In this document: positions 14,497-21,842 of the stretch, piece by piece | How positions within the stretch are numbered: position 1 is the first letter of the stretch | Layout of the letters: every line of letters begins with the position of its first letter | Made by a program: the position numbers and the translations under genes | Notes under the pieces: generated by a model | What the model saw: the letters and a program-made list of their open reading frames with translations, nothing else | Database searches by the model: none | Told to the model about the DNA's origin: nothing | NCBI RefSeq assembly: GCF_041906005.1 | Contig: NZ_JAYRJY010000001.1 | Span: 1,302,001 to 1,366,000 of the forward strand | Length of the DNA stretch: 64,000 nucleotides | Reading direction: 5' to 3' | From: Ferrovibrio sp041906005 | GTDB lineage: Bacteria; Pseudomonadota; Alphaproteobacteria; Ferrovibrionales; Ferrovibrionaceae

Positions 14497-15381
14497 ATGT
14501 CCGCCGCATCCGTCCGCCCCCGCCGCAGCGTGCTGTACATGCCGGGCTCGAATGCCCGCGCGCTGGACAAGGCCAAGACGCTGCCGGCCGACGCCCTCAT
14601 CCTCGACCTGGAAGATGCCGTGGCGCCGGAGCAGAAGGCACTGGCTCGCGAGCAGGTTTGCGCGGCCGTCACCGGCGGCGGCTATGGCGGGCGCGAGCTG
14701 ATCATCCGCACCAACGGGCTCGATACCCCCTGGGGCAAGGACGACCTGATCGCCGCGGCCAAGGCCGGCCCGGATGCCGTGCTGCTGCCCAAGGTGGAAA
14801 GCGCGGCCCAGGTGCAGGCTGCCGAGGCATTGCTGACCGCCAACGGCGCGCCGGCCAGGACCGCGATCTGGTGTATGATGGAAACGCCCAAGGGCATCCT
14901 GCATGCCGAGGAGATCGCAAGCGCCTCGAAGCGGCTGGCCGTGTTCGTGATGGGCACCTCCGATCTGGTGAAAGACCTGAACGCGCAGCACACGCCGCTG
15001 CGCCTGCCGGTGATCACGTCACTGGGCCTGTGCCTGCTGGCGGCGCGGGCTTACAACTTAAGCATCCTCGACGGCGTGTATCTCGACCTCGACGACGAGG
15101 CCGGCTTCGAGGCCGCCTGCAGACAGGGCCTGGAGCTGGGCTTTGACGGCAAGACACTGATCCATCCCAAGACCATCGATGCCGCCAACCGCGTGTTCGC
15201 CCCCAGCGAGGCCGACGTGGCGCGCGCGCACAAGATCATCGCCGCGTTCGAGCAGGCATCGAAGGAAGGCAAGGCCGTGGTGCTGGTGGATGGCAAGCTG
15301 GTGGAAAACCTGCATGTCGAGCAGGCGAAGAAGCTGGCAGCCCTGGCCGATGCCATCGCGAAACTGCAGCAGGCGGCGTAA
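14497..15381 (+). CDS. HpcH/HpaI-family CoA lyase (malyl-CoA / beta-methylmalyl-CoA lyase type)
   Basis: A 294-residue TIM-barrel CitE-like enzyme. It shows RRSVLYMPGSNARALDKA (phosphate-binding start), LILDLEDAVAPEQK with metal-binding acidic residues, LLPKVESAAQV and WCMMETPKGIL, then FDGKTLIHPKTIDAAN. It is followed by mesaconyl-CoA hydratase, the usual partner of Mcl1 in the ethylmalonyl-CoA pathway. There beta-methylmalyl-CoA is cleaved to glyoxylate and propionyl-CoA. A closely related malyl-CoA thioesterase cannot be excluded from sequence alone. AGAGAGGAAT is the ribosome binding site. Confidence 0.88.
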   Translation: MSAASVRPRRSVLYMPGSNARALDKAKTLPADALILDLEDAVAPEQKALAREQVCAAVTGGGYGGRELIIRTNGLDTPWGKDDLIAAAKAGPDAVLLPKVESAAQVQAAEALLTANGAPARTAIWCMMETPKGILHAEEIASASKRLAVFVMGTSDLVKDLNAQHTPLRLPVITSLGLCLLAARAYNLSILDGVYLDLDDEAGFEAACRQGLELGFDGKTLIHPKTIDAANRVFAPSEADVARAHKIIAAFEQASKEGKAVVLVDGKLVENLHVEQAKKLAALADAIAKLQQAA

Positions 15382-15389
15382 AAATTCAT

Positions 15390-15472
15390 CGTCACCCCGG
15401 GCAAAGACCCGGGGTCCCATTTTCCGTTCTGGCGATGAAAAAATGGGATGCCGGGCCAGGCCCGGCATGACG
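15390..15472. repeat. REP-like composite palindrome, variant copy E
   Basis: Outer arms CGTCACCCCGGG and CCCGGCATGACG with the central pair GGGTCCCATTTTCC and AAAAATGGGATGCC. It has the same overall layout as copies A to D but a different inner hairpin (TCCCATTTT/AAAATGGGA), so it is a second subtype. It separates mcl from mch. Confidence 0.75.
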
Positions 15473-15489
15473 AAAAAAGGAAGCGAGCT

Positions 15490-16548
15490 ATGACAACAAA
15501 AACCAATCCCGGCAATTTCTTCGAAGACTTCAAGCTCAAGCAGCAATTGCGCCATGCCACGCCACGCACGGTGACCACGGGCGACGTGGCGCTGTATACC
15601 GCGCTGTATGGTTCGCGTTTTCCGCTGCAATCGGCCGACACGCTGGCACGCAGCATCGGCCTGAAGGCCGCGCCTGTCGACGATCTGCTGGCCTTCCACA
15701 TCATCTTCGGGAAGACCGTGCCGGAAATCTCGCTGAATGCCGTGGCCAACCTGGGTTATGCGCAATGCCGCTGGTTCGCGCCGGTCTATCCTGGCGACAC
15801 CCTGCATACCGTGTCGAGCGTGATTGGCCTGAAGGAGAATTCGAACAAAAAGACCGGCGTGGTCTATGTGCGCAGCCAGGGCTACAAGAACGGCAACGAT
15901 CTGGTGCTGGATTACGTGCGCTGGGTGATGGTGAAGAAGCGCGACGAAAGCGCCGTGATCGCCGAGGAGCATGTGCCGCAACTGGCCGAGGCGCTGACGC
16001 CCGCGCAGCTCCGCGTGCCTGAAGGCACCGATTTCCGAAAATACGACTGGGTGATGGCCGGCAGCCAGCATGGCTGGGAGGATTACGGCGTCGGCGAGAA
16101 GATCGATCATGTCGATGGCATGACCATCGAAGAGGCCGAGCATATGCTGGCGACACGGCTGTACCAGAACACGGCGAAGGTTCATTTCGACCAGCATCGC
16201 CAGGGCCAGGAGAAACTGGGCCGCCGCCTGATCTATGGCGGCCATGTGATCAGCCTGGCGCGCGCGCTCAGCTTCAACGGCCTTGGCAATGCCGCCTTCG
16301 TGGTGGGCATCAATGGCGGCCGGCATGTGAATCCGACCCTGGCCGGCAACACGATCTATGCTTGGTCGGAGGTGCTGGACAAAGGTGAGGTCGAAGGCCG
16401 CAGCGATGTGGGCCTGTTGCGCATCCGCACGCTGGCGGTGAAGGACCAGCCCACGCAGAGCTTCCCCGACAGGGATGCCGCCGGCAAATATCCGGACAAC
16501 GTGGTCCTCGACCTGGATTACTGGGTGGCGATGCCGCGGCACGCCTGA
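15490..16548 (+). CDS. mch: mesaconyl-CoA hydratase (double MaoC domain)
   Basis: Hydrates mesaconyl-CoA to beta-methylmalyl-CoA in the ethylmalonyl-CoA pathway of acetate assimilation. The 352-residue product starts TKTNPGNFFEDFKLKQQLRHATPRTVT... and continues DVALYTALYGSRFPLQSAD, close to the Rhodobacter and Methylorubrum enzymes as I recall them. Two hotdog repeats are visible, the second with EKIDHVDGMTIEEAEHM and RLIYGGHVISLARALSFNG. Its order after the CoA lyase supports the assignment. Start at 15490, after the GGAAGCGAG ribosome binding site. Confidence 0.93.
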   Translation: MTTKTNPGNFFEDFKLKQQLRHATPRTVTTGDVALYTALYGSRFPLQSADTLARSIGLKAAPVDDLLAFHIIFGKTVPEISLNAVANLGYAQCRWFAPVYPGDTLHTVSSVIGLKENSNKKTGVVYVRSQGYKNGNDLVLDYVRWVMVKKRDESAVIAEEHVPQLAEALTPAQLRVPEGTDFRKYDWVMAGSQHGWEDYGVGEKIDHVDGMTIEEAEHMLATRLYQNTAKVHFDQHRQGQEKLGRRLIYGGHVISLARALSFNGLGNAAFVVGINGGRHVNPTLAGNTIYAWSEVLDKGEVEGRSDVGLLRIRTLAVKDQPTQSFPDRDAAGKYPDNVVLDLDYWVAMPRHA

Positions 16549-16610
16549 TATTGCCTAAATAAAAGGCAAAAGATCATTTCTTCAGCGGCATTATGCTGAA
16601 TTTGCCGGCA

Positions 16611-16634
16611 GCTTCGGGAGCCATTTCCCGAAGC
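16611..16634. terminator. Hairpin downstream of mch
   Basis: GCTTCGGGA and TCCCGAAGC form a perfect 9-bp stem with a 6-base loop, 63 bp after the mch stop. No T-run follows, so it may be a weak or Rho-assisted terminator or an RNA-stability element. Confidence 0.45.
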
Positions 16635-16701
16635 GCTGGCCTGCCTGAGCGTTTATCAGCACTTCCCGTGCCATAACCTGCCCTGTGCCGCTCCCGTCTG
16701 G

Positions 16702-16717
16702 TGGCATGCCTCGTGCT
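16702..16717 (+). promoter_or_regulatory. Sigma-54 promoter candidate for amtB
   Basis: TGGCATG-N4-GTGCT matches the -24/-12 layout TGGCACG-N4-TTGCW, with GG and GC at the correct spacing and two mismatches. It lies 91 bp upstream of the amtB start, a gene that is often under NtrC/RpoN. No convincing NtrC pair is seen. Confidence 0.4.
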
Positions 16718-16807
16718 TGGGCAGCCTGCCTGTTTTGCCGGCGTTTCGCCCGCCGGCCGAATGGCAAGACATAACGAGCCAGATTTAACGAGACAGGGTG
16801 GGACCCC

Positions 16808-18118
16808 ATGATCGCCTTCTTCGCGCGCCGCCTGGCGGCGCCCGCTATTGTGCTGCTTGCGTCGTCGCTGCCGGCTTTCGCCGCCGATGAAAAACCGCTC
16901 GACATGGCCAGCACGGCCTGGCTGCTGACCGCCACGGCCTTGGTGCTGTTCATGACCCTGCCGGGCCTGGCGCTGTTCTATGCCGGGCTGGTACGGGCGC
17001 GGAACGCGCTCAGCGTGCTGATGCATTGCGTGGTGATCGCCGCGCTGATGTCGGTGCTGTGGCTGGCCTTCGGCTACAGTCTGGCTTTTTCCGATGGCGG
17101 CCAGAACCAGGCCTGGATCGGCGGGCTGGATCGCGCCTTCCTGACCGGCATCACGGCCGACACGCTGAAGGACGGCATCCCCGAGGCGGTGTTTTTCATG
17201 TTCCAGGCCACCTTTGCCATCATCACCCCGGCGCTGATCGTCGGTGCCTATCCCGAACGCATCAAGTTCTCGGCGGTGGTGTGGTTTTCCGGGCTGTGGC
17301 TGCTGCTGGTCTATGTGCCGGTCTGTCACTGGATCTGGGGCGGCGGCTGGCTGGCCGAGGCCGGTGTGATCGACTTTGCCGGCGGCCTGGTGGTGCACGT
17401 GACCGCCGGCATGGCGGCAGTGGCCGCGGCCCTGATGGTAGGCCGTCGCCGCGATTTTCCGCATGAGCCGATCCTGCCGCATAATCCGGGCATGACCGCC
17501 ACCGGCGCCGGCATGCTGTGGGTGGGCTGGTACGGCTTCAATGCCGGCTCGGCCCTGGCCGCCAATGGCAGCGCGGGCATGGCCCTGCTGGCCACGCATA
17601 TGTCGGCCGCCGCTGGCGCGCTGACCTGGATGGGCATCGAGTGGCTGCGCCATGGCCGGCCGTCGCTGGTCGGCACGGTCACCGGGCTGATCGCCGGCCT
17701 GGCCACCATCACGCCGGCCGCCGGCGTGGCCGGCCCGATGGGTGGACTGGTCGCCGGTTTCTGCGGCGGCGTGATCTGCTTCAGCGTCACGGCATTGCTG
17801 AAACAGCGCCTGAAACTGGACGATTCGCTGGATGTCTGCGCCGTGCACGGCGTGGGCGGCGCCCTGGGCATCCTGCTGGTGGCCGTGATCGGCCAGCCCG
17901 GCTTCGGCGGCAGCGGTTTCGCCGAGGGCGTGGATGCCATGGGCCAACTGGGCAGCCAGCTGCTGGGGCTTCTTGTCACGGCCGCCTGGGCCGGGGGCAT
18001 GAGCTGGGCCATCCTGGCGCTGCTGCGGATCACCGGCGGCCTGCGGGTGAGCGAGGAAGAGGAGTTCGACGGCCTCGACATCACCACCCATGGCGAGCGC
18101 GCCTACGATCTGCGATAG
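16808..18118 (+). CDS. amtB: ammonium transporter
   Basis: A 436-residue inner-membrane Amt protein with a signal peptide (about residues 1-25, ending FAADE) and eleven hydrophobic segments. The pore histidines are visible in GGLVVHVTAG and CAVHGVGGALG, and the external gate region is in FFMFQATFAIITPAL. Conducts ammonium across the membrane when nitrogen is scarce. The C-terminal tail is short (EEEFDGLDITTHGERAYDLR), the part that contacts GlnK in relatives. No glnK lies beside it, which is unusual. A sigma-54-like site precedes it. Confidence 0.96.
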   Translation: MIAFFARRLAAPAIVLLASSLPAFAADEKPLDMASTAWLLTATALVLFMTLPGLALFYAGLVRARNALSVLMHCVVIAALMSVLWLAFGYSLAFSDGGQNQAWIGGLDRAFLTGITADTLKDGIPEAVFFMFQATFAIITPALIVGAYPERIKFSAVVWFSGLWLLLVYVPVCHWIWGGGWLAEAGVIDFAGGLVVHVTAGMAAVAAALMVGRRRDFPHEPILPHNPGMTATGAGMLWVGWYGFNAGSALAANGSAGMALLATHMSAAAGALTWMGIEWLRHGRPSLVGTVTGLIAGLATITPAAGVAGPMGGLVAGFCGGVICFSVTALLKQRLKLDDSLDVCAVHGVGGALGILLVAVIGQPGFGGSGFAEGVDAMGQLGSQLLGLLVTAAWAGGMSWAILALLRITGGLRVSEEEEFDGLDITTHGERAYDLR

Positions 18119-18149
18119 ACCCGCATCAAGGAACACACACGAGAACATC

Positions 18150-18186
18150 CCCGCTGCCGGCAATTTGCCTTGCCGGCAGCGGGTTT
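18150..18186 (+). terminator. Terminator-like hairpin after amtB
   Basis: A 14-bp perfect stem (CCCGCTGCCGGCAA / TTGCCGGCAGCGGG) with a 6-base loop, followed by TTTAGG. It separates amtB from the sdh operon. Confidence 0.7.
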
Positions 18187-18214
18187 AGGTCGTTAAAAAC
18201 AGAGCTGCCAATCA

Positions 18215-18242
18215 TTGACTAGGCGGTGGCCGGGTCTAGTAT
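18215..18242 (+). promoter_or_regulatory. Sigma-70-type promoter for sdhCDAB
   Basis: TTGACT (18215-18220), a 16-bp spacer, and TAGTAT (18237-18242), 80 bp before the sdhC start and just after the amtB terminator. This is the best house-keeping-type match that I see in the window. Confidence 0.6.
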
Positions 18243-18322
18243 CTGCCCCGCTTTCGGGGCGCCGATCAGGAGACGTATTCCACCGATCCCGGCGCGCCGT
18301 CCCCACTCGAAGGCGCACAAAA

Positions 18323-18709
18323 ATGGCGAATGTCGAACGACCGCTCTCCCCCCATCTGCAGGTCTACCGCTGGCCTGTCACCATGGCCTCGTCGATCCTG
18401 CACCGGGTCACCGGCGTTGGCCTGGGCCTTGGCACCCTTGTGCTGACCTGGTGGCTGGTCGCCGCCGCAGCCGGCCCGGAATACTACGCCTACGTGCAGA
18501 TGGTGCTGGGCTCCTGGCTCGGCCGCCTGATCCTGTTCGGCTTCACCTGGGCGCTGTTCTACCACCTGCTCAACGGCATCCGGCACCTGGCCTGGGATGC
18601 CGGCTACGGCTACAGCATCCCCGTCGCCAACCGCTCGGCCTGGCTGGCGATCGTCGGCTCGGTGGTTCTGGCCGTGCTGGCCTGGATCGTCGCCTACGCC
18701 TGGAAGTGA
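18323..18709 (+). CDS. sdhC: succinate dehydrogenase cytochrome b556 subunit
   Basis: Membrane anchor of complex II. A 128-residue protein with three hydrophobic segments. It shows the family motifs RPLSPHLQVYRW, SILHRVTGVGL (quinone-site serine and arginine) and LFYHLLNGIRHLAWD, whose first histidine is the likely heme ligand. The start at 18323 was preferred to the upstream in-frame start at 18215 because the upstream codons carry no SdhC-like sequence and cover the promoter. It heads sdhCDAB. Confidence 0.95.
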   Translation: MANVERPLSPHLQVYRWPVTMASSILHRVTGVGLGLGTLVLTWWLVAAAAGPEYYAYVQMVLGSWLGRLILFGFTWALFYHLLNGIRHLAWDAGYGYSIPVANRSAWLAIVGSVVLAVLAWIVAYAWK

Positions 18710-18719
18710 GGAGCGCGCC

Positions 18720-19115
18720 ATGAGCAATGCCAACAAACACATGCGCAGCCCGCTCAAGAGCGTACGCGGCCTAGGCTCCGCCAAGGACGGCGTGCAGCAT
18801 TGGTGGATCCAGCGCGTCACCGCCGTGGCGATGATCCCGCTGGTGCTGATCATGCTGGTCTGCCTGCTGAAGCTGGCGACCGGCGACCACGCCGCCGTCG
18901 TCGCCGCCTTCCGCCATCCGGTTTTCGCCATCATTGCCCTGCTCGCCATCCTGGCGGTGTTCTGGCACCTGAAGCTCGGCTTGCAGGTGGTGATCGAGGA
19001 CTATGTCCATAGCGAAGGCCTGAAGATGGCCAGCCTGCTGGGCGTGACCTTCGCGGTCTTCGTCGTCGGCGGCATCGCCGCGCTTTCCGTGCTCAAGCTT
19101 TTCCTTGGGGTGTAA
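18720..19115 (+). CDS. sdhD: succinate dehydrogenase membrane anchor subunit
   Basis: Second anchor of complex II, 131 residues with three hydrophobic segments. RSPLKSVRGLGSAKDGVQHWWIQRVTAVAM is the conserved N-terminal block, and FWHLKLGLQVVIEDYVHSEG carries the second heme histidine and quinone-site residues. The start at 18720 has a GAGGAG ribosome binding site and lies 10 bp after sdhC. Confidence 0.95.
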   Translation: MSNANKHMRSPLKSVRGLGSAKDGVQHWWIQRVTAVAMIPLVLIMLVCLLKLATGDHAAVVAAFRHPVFAIIALLAILAVFWHLKLGLQVVIEDYVHSEGLKMASLLGVTFAVFVVGGIAALSVLKLFLGV

Positions 19116-19119
19116 GACC

Positions 19120-20907
19120 ATGCCCGCCAGCTATCAGGTTCACGATCACTTCTACGATGTCGTCGTCGTCGGCGCCGGCGGCGCCGGTCTGCGCGCCACC
19201 ATGGGCATGGCCGCGGCCGGCCTGAAGACTGCCTGTATCTCGAAGGTGTTCCCGACCCGCAGCCACACGGTGGCGGCGCAGGGCGGCATCTCGGCCTCGC
19301 TGGGCAACATGGGCGAGGATAACTGGCGCTGGCATATGTATGACACCGTCAAGGGCTCCGACTGGCTCGGCGACCAGGACGCCATCGAATACATGTGCCG
19401 CGAGGCCGTGCCGGCCGTGCTGGAGCTTGAGCATTTCGGCATGCCGTTCAGCCGCACGGCGGAAGGCAAGATCTATCAGCGCGCCTTCGGCGGCATGACC
19501 AAGAATTTCGGCGCCGAGCCGGCCCAGCGCACCTGCGCCGCCGCCGACCGCACCGGCCATGCGATGCTGCACACGCTGTATCAGCAGTCGCTGAAGTTCG
19601 ACACCGAGTTCTTCATCGAATATTTCGCCCTCGACCTGATCATGGACGAGGACGGCGCCTGCCGTGGCGTGATGGCCTGGAACCTGGCCGACGGCACGAT
19701 CCACCGTTTCCGTTCGCAGATGGTGGTGCTGGCGACCGGCGGCTATGGCCGCGCCTATTTCTCCTGCACCTCGGCCCATACCTGCACAGGCGACGGCGGC
19801 GGCATGGTGCTGCGCGCCGGCCTGCCGCTGCAGGACATGGAGTTCGTGCAGTTCCACCCGACCGGCATCTATGGCGCCGGCTGCCTGATCACCGAGGGCG
19901 CGCGCGGCGAAGGCGGCTATGTCGTCAATTCCGAGGGCGAGCGCTTCATGGAGCGTTATGCGCCATCGGCCAAGGACCTGGCATCGCGCGACGTGGTCAG
20001 CCGCGCCATGACCATGGAAATCCGCGAAGGCCGCGGCGTGGGCAAGAACAAGGACCACATCTTCCTGCACCTGGATCACCTGGACCCGAAGATCCTGCAC
20101 GAGCGCCTGCCCGGCATCTCTGAAAGCGCCAAGATCTTCGCCGGCGTCGACGTGACCAAACAGCCGATCCCGGTGCTGCCCACCGTGCACTACAACATGG
20201 GCGGCATCCCGACCAATTATCACGGCGAAGTCGTCACCCTGAAGGATGGCAATCCCGACAAGGTGGTGCCCGGCCTGATGGCCGTGGGCGAGGCCGCCTG
20301 CGTGTCGGTGCATGGCGCCAACCGCCTGGGCTCGAATTCACTGATCGACCTCGTGGTGTTCGGCCGCGCCGCCGCCATCCGTGCGGCCCAGGTCGTCGAG
20401 AAGGGTGCCAAGCACAAGGACATGCCGAAGGCCGGCGACGAAGCGCTCGCCCGCCTCGACCGCTTCCGCAATGCCAAGGGCGGCAGCGCGACGGCCAAGA
20501 TTCGCGACAAGATGCAGCGTGCCATGCAGAACAACTGCGCGGTCTATCGTACCGGCGAGGTTCTGAAGGAAGGCGTCGGCCTGATCGACGAGGTCTACAA
20601 GATGATGCCGGATATCGGTGTCTCCGACCGCTCGCTGGTCTGGAATTCCGACCTGGTCGAGACGCTGGAACTCGACAACCTGATCCGCCAGGCCGTCGTG
20701 ACCATGCATTCGGCCGAGAACCGCAAGGAAAGCCGCGGCGCCCATGCCCGCGAGGATTTCCCCGACCGTGACGATTCGCAGTGGATGAAGCACACGTTGA
20801 CCTGGCTGGGCGACAAGGGCGACATCACCATCGACTACCGCCCGGTGCATACCTACACGCTGACCAACGAGGTCTCGTATATCGAGCCCAAGAAGCGCGT
20901 GTACTAA
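19120..20907 (+). CDS. sdhA: succinate dehydrogenase flavoprotein subunit
   Basis: Catalytic subunit of complex II: succinate to fumarate, passing electrons through FAD to SdhB. The 595-residue product has VVVGAGGAGLRATMGM for FAD, His49 in TRSHTVAAQGG for the covalent flavin bond, and HPTGIYGAGCLITEGARGEGG with active-site residues. The C-terminal DRPVHTYT-type segment reads DYRPVHTYTLTNE. The ATG at 19120 lies 4 bp after sdhD; the in-frame TTG at 19105 overlapping sdhD is unlikely. Confidence 0.97.
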   Translation: MPASYQVHDHFYDVVVVGAGGAGLRATMGMAAAGLKTACISKVFPTRSHTVAAQGGISASLGNMGEDNWRWHMYDTVKGSDWLGDQDAIEYMCREAVPAVLELEHFGMPFSRTAEGKIYQRAFGGMTKNFGAEPAQRTCAAADRTGHAMLHTLYQQSLKFDTEFFIEYFALDLIMDEDGACRGVMAWNLADGTIHRFRSQMVVLATGGYGRAYFSCTSAHTCTGDGGGMVLRAGLPLQDMEFVQFHPTGIYGAGCLITEGARGEGGYVVNSEGERFMERYAPSAKDLASRDVVSRAMTMEIREGRGVGKNKDHIFLHLDHLDPKILHERLPGISESAKIFAGVDVTKQPIPVLPTVHYNMGGIPTNYHGEVVTLKDGNPDKVVPGLMAVGEAACVSVHGANRLGSNSLIDLVVFGRAAAIRAAQVVEKGAKHKDMPKAGDEALARLDRFRNAKGGSATAKIRDKMQRAMQNNCAVYRTGEVLKEGVGLIDEVYKMMPDIGVSDRSLVWNSDLVETLELDNLIRQAVVTMHSAENRKESRGAHAREDFPDRDDSQWMKHTLTWLGDKGDITIDYRPVHTYTLTNEVSYIEPKKRVY

Positions 20908-20928
20908 GAGAAGACGAGGACGCTCCCC

Positions 20929-21720
20929 ATGGCTGAGTTCGCGCTGCCGAAGAATTCCAAGATCACCGAAGGCAAGACCTGGAGCCTGCCCCCGGCCAAG
21001 CCGGGCGAGGAGCGCAAGGTCAAGCGCTTCCGCGTCTATCGCTGGAACCAGGATGACGGCAAGACCCCGCAGGTCGACACCTACGAAGTCGACATGAACG
21101 ATTGCGGCCCGATGGTCCTGGACGCGCTGATCAAGATCAAGAACGAGGTCGACCCGTCGCTGACCTTCCGCCGCTCCTGCCGCGAGGGCGTGTGCGGTTC
21201 CTGCGCCATGAACATCGACGGCGGCAACACGCTGGCCTGCACCAAGGCTTGCGAGGATATCGACGGCGACGTGAAGATCTATCCGCTGCCGCATATGCCG
21301 GTGATCAAGGACCTGGTGCCCGATCTCACCAACTTCTACGCGCAGTATGCCTCAATCAAGCCGTGGATGCAGACCCAGAGCCCGGCCCCGGCACGCGAAC
21401 GCCTGCAATCTGCGGAGGACCGCAAAAAGCTGGATGGCCTGTATGAGTGCATCCTGTGCGCCTGCTGTTCCACCTCCTGTCCCAGCTATTGGTGGAATTC
21501 CGACCGTTATCTCGGCCCGGCCATCCTGCTGCAGGCCTATCGCTGGATCGCCGACAGCCGCGACGAGATGACCGGCGAGCGGCTCGACAACCTGGAAGAC
21601 CCGTTCCGGCTGTACCGCTGCCATACCATCATGAATTGTGCGCAGACCTGCCCGAAGGGCCTCAACCCGGCCCAGGCGATCGGCGAGATCAAGAAGCTGA
21701 TGGTGGAACGCCGCGGCTGA
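20929..21720 (+). CDS. sdhB: succinate dehydrogenase iron-sulfur subunit
   Basis: Carries electrons from SdhA to the quinone site. 263 residues. The N-terminal ferredoxin domain has SCREGVCGSCAMNIDGGNTLAC for the [2Fe-2S] cluster; the C-terminal domain has CILCACCSTSCPSYWW and CAQTCPKGLNP for the [4Fe-4S] and [3Fe-4S] clusters. The gene follows sdhA after 21 bp and closes the operon. Confidence 0.97.
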   Translation: MAEFALPKNSKITEGKTWSLPPAKPGEERKVKRFRVYRWNQDDGKTPQVDTYEVDMNDCGPMVLDALIKIKNEVDPSLTFRRSCREGVCGSCAMNIDGGNTLACTKACEDIDGDVKIYPLPHMPVIKDLVPDLTNFYAQYASIKPWMQTQSPAPARERLQSAEDRKKLDGLYECILCACCSTSCPSYWWNSDRYLGPAILLQAYRWIADSRDEMTGERLDNLEDPFRLYRCHTIMNCAQTCPKGLNPAQAIGEIKKLMVERRG

Positions 21721-21842
21721 GCTGCTAGACTAACAGCCAATACAGGGGGCAAACGGCTGGATCGGCATGGCTGGTCCGGGATACACTCGCGGCCGAATCT
21801 GTTTCTTCTGTGTAAGGTTGGTTAGCAAGGCCGCAGGACGTT

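Noticed and set aside
16648..16671. GCAC-N5-GTGC upstream of amtB as an NtrC site
   Set aside because: The known site has seven bases between the half-sites (GCAC-N7-GTGC); here the spacing is five, so the half-sites would be out of phase.
16574..18163. 529-codon minus-strand frame opposite amtB
   Set aside because: It is antisense to an intact amtB and its sequence is low-complexity, rich in His, Gln and Ala.
19105..19119. TTG start for sdhA five codons upstream
   Set aside because: It would overlap the end of sdhD, and the ATG at 19120 gives the usual N-terminus.
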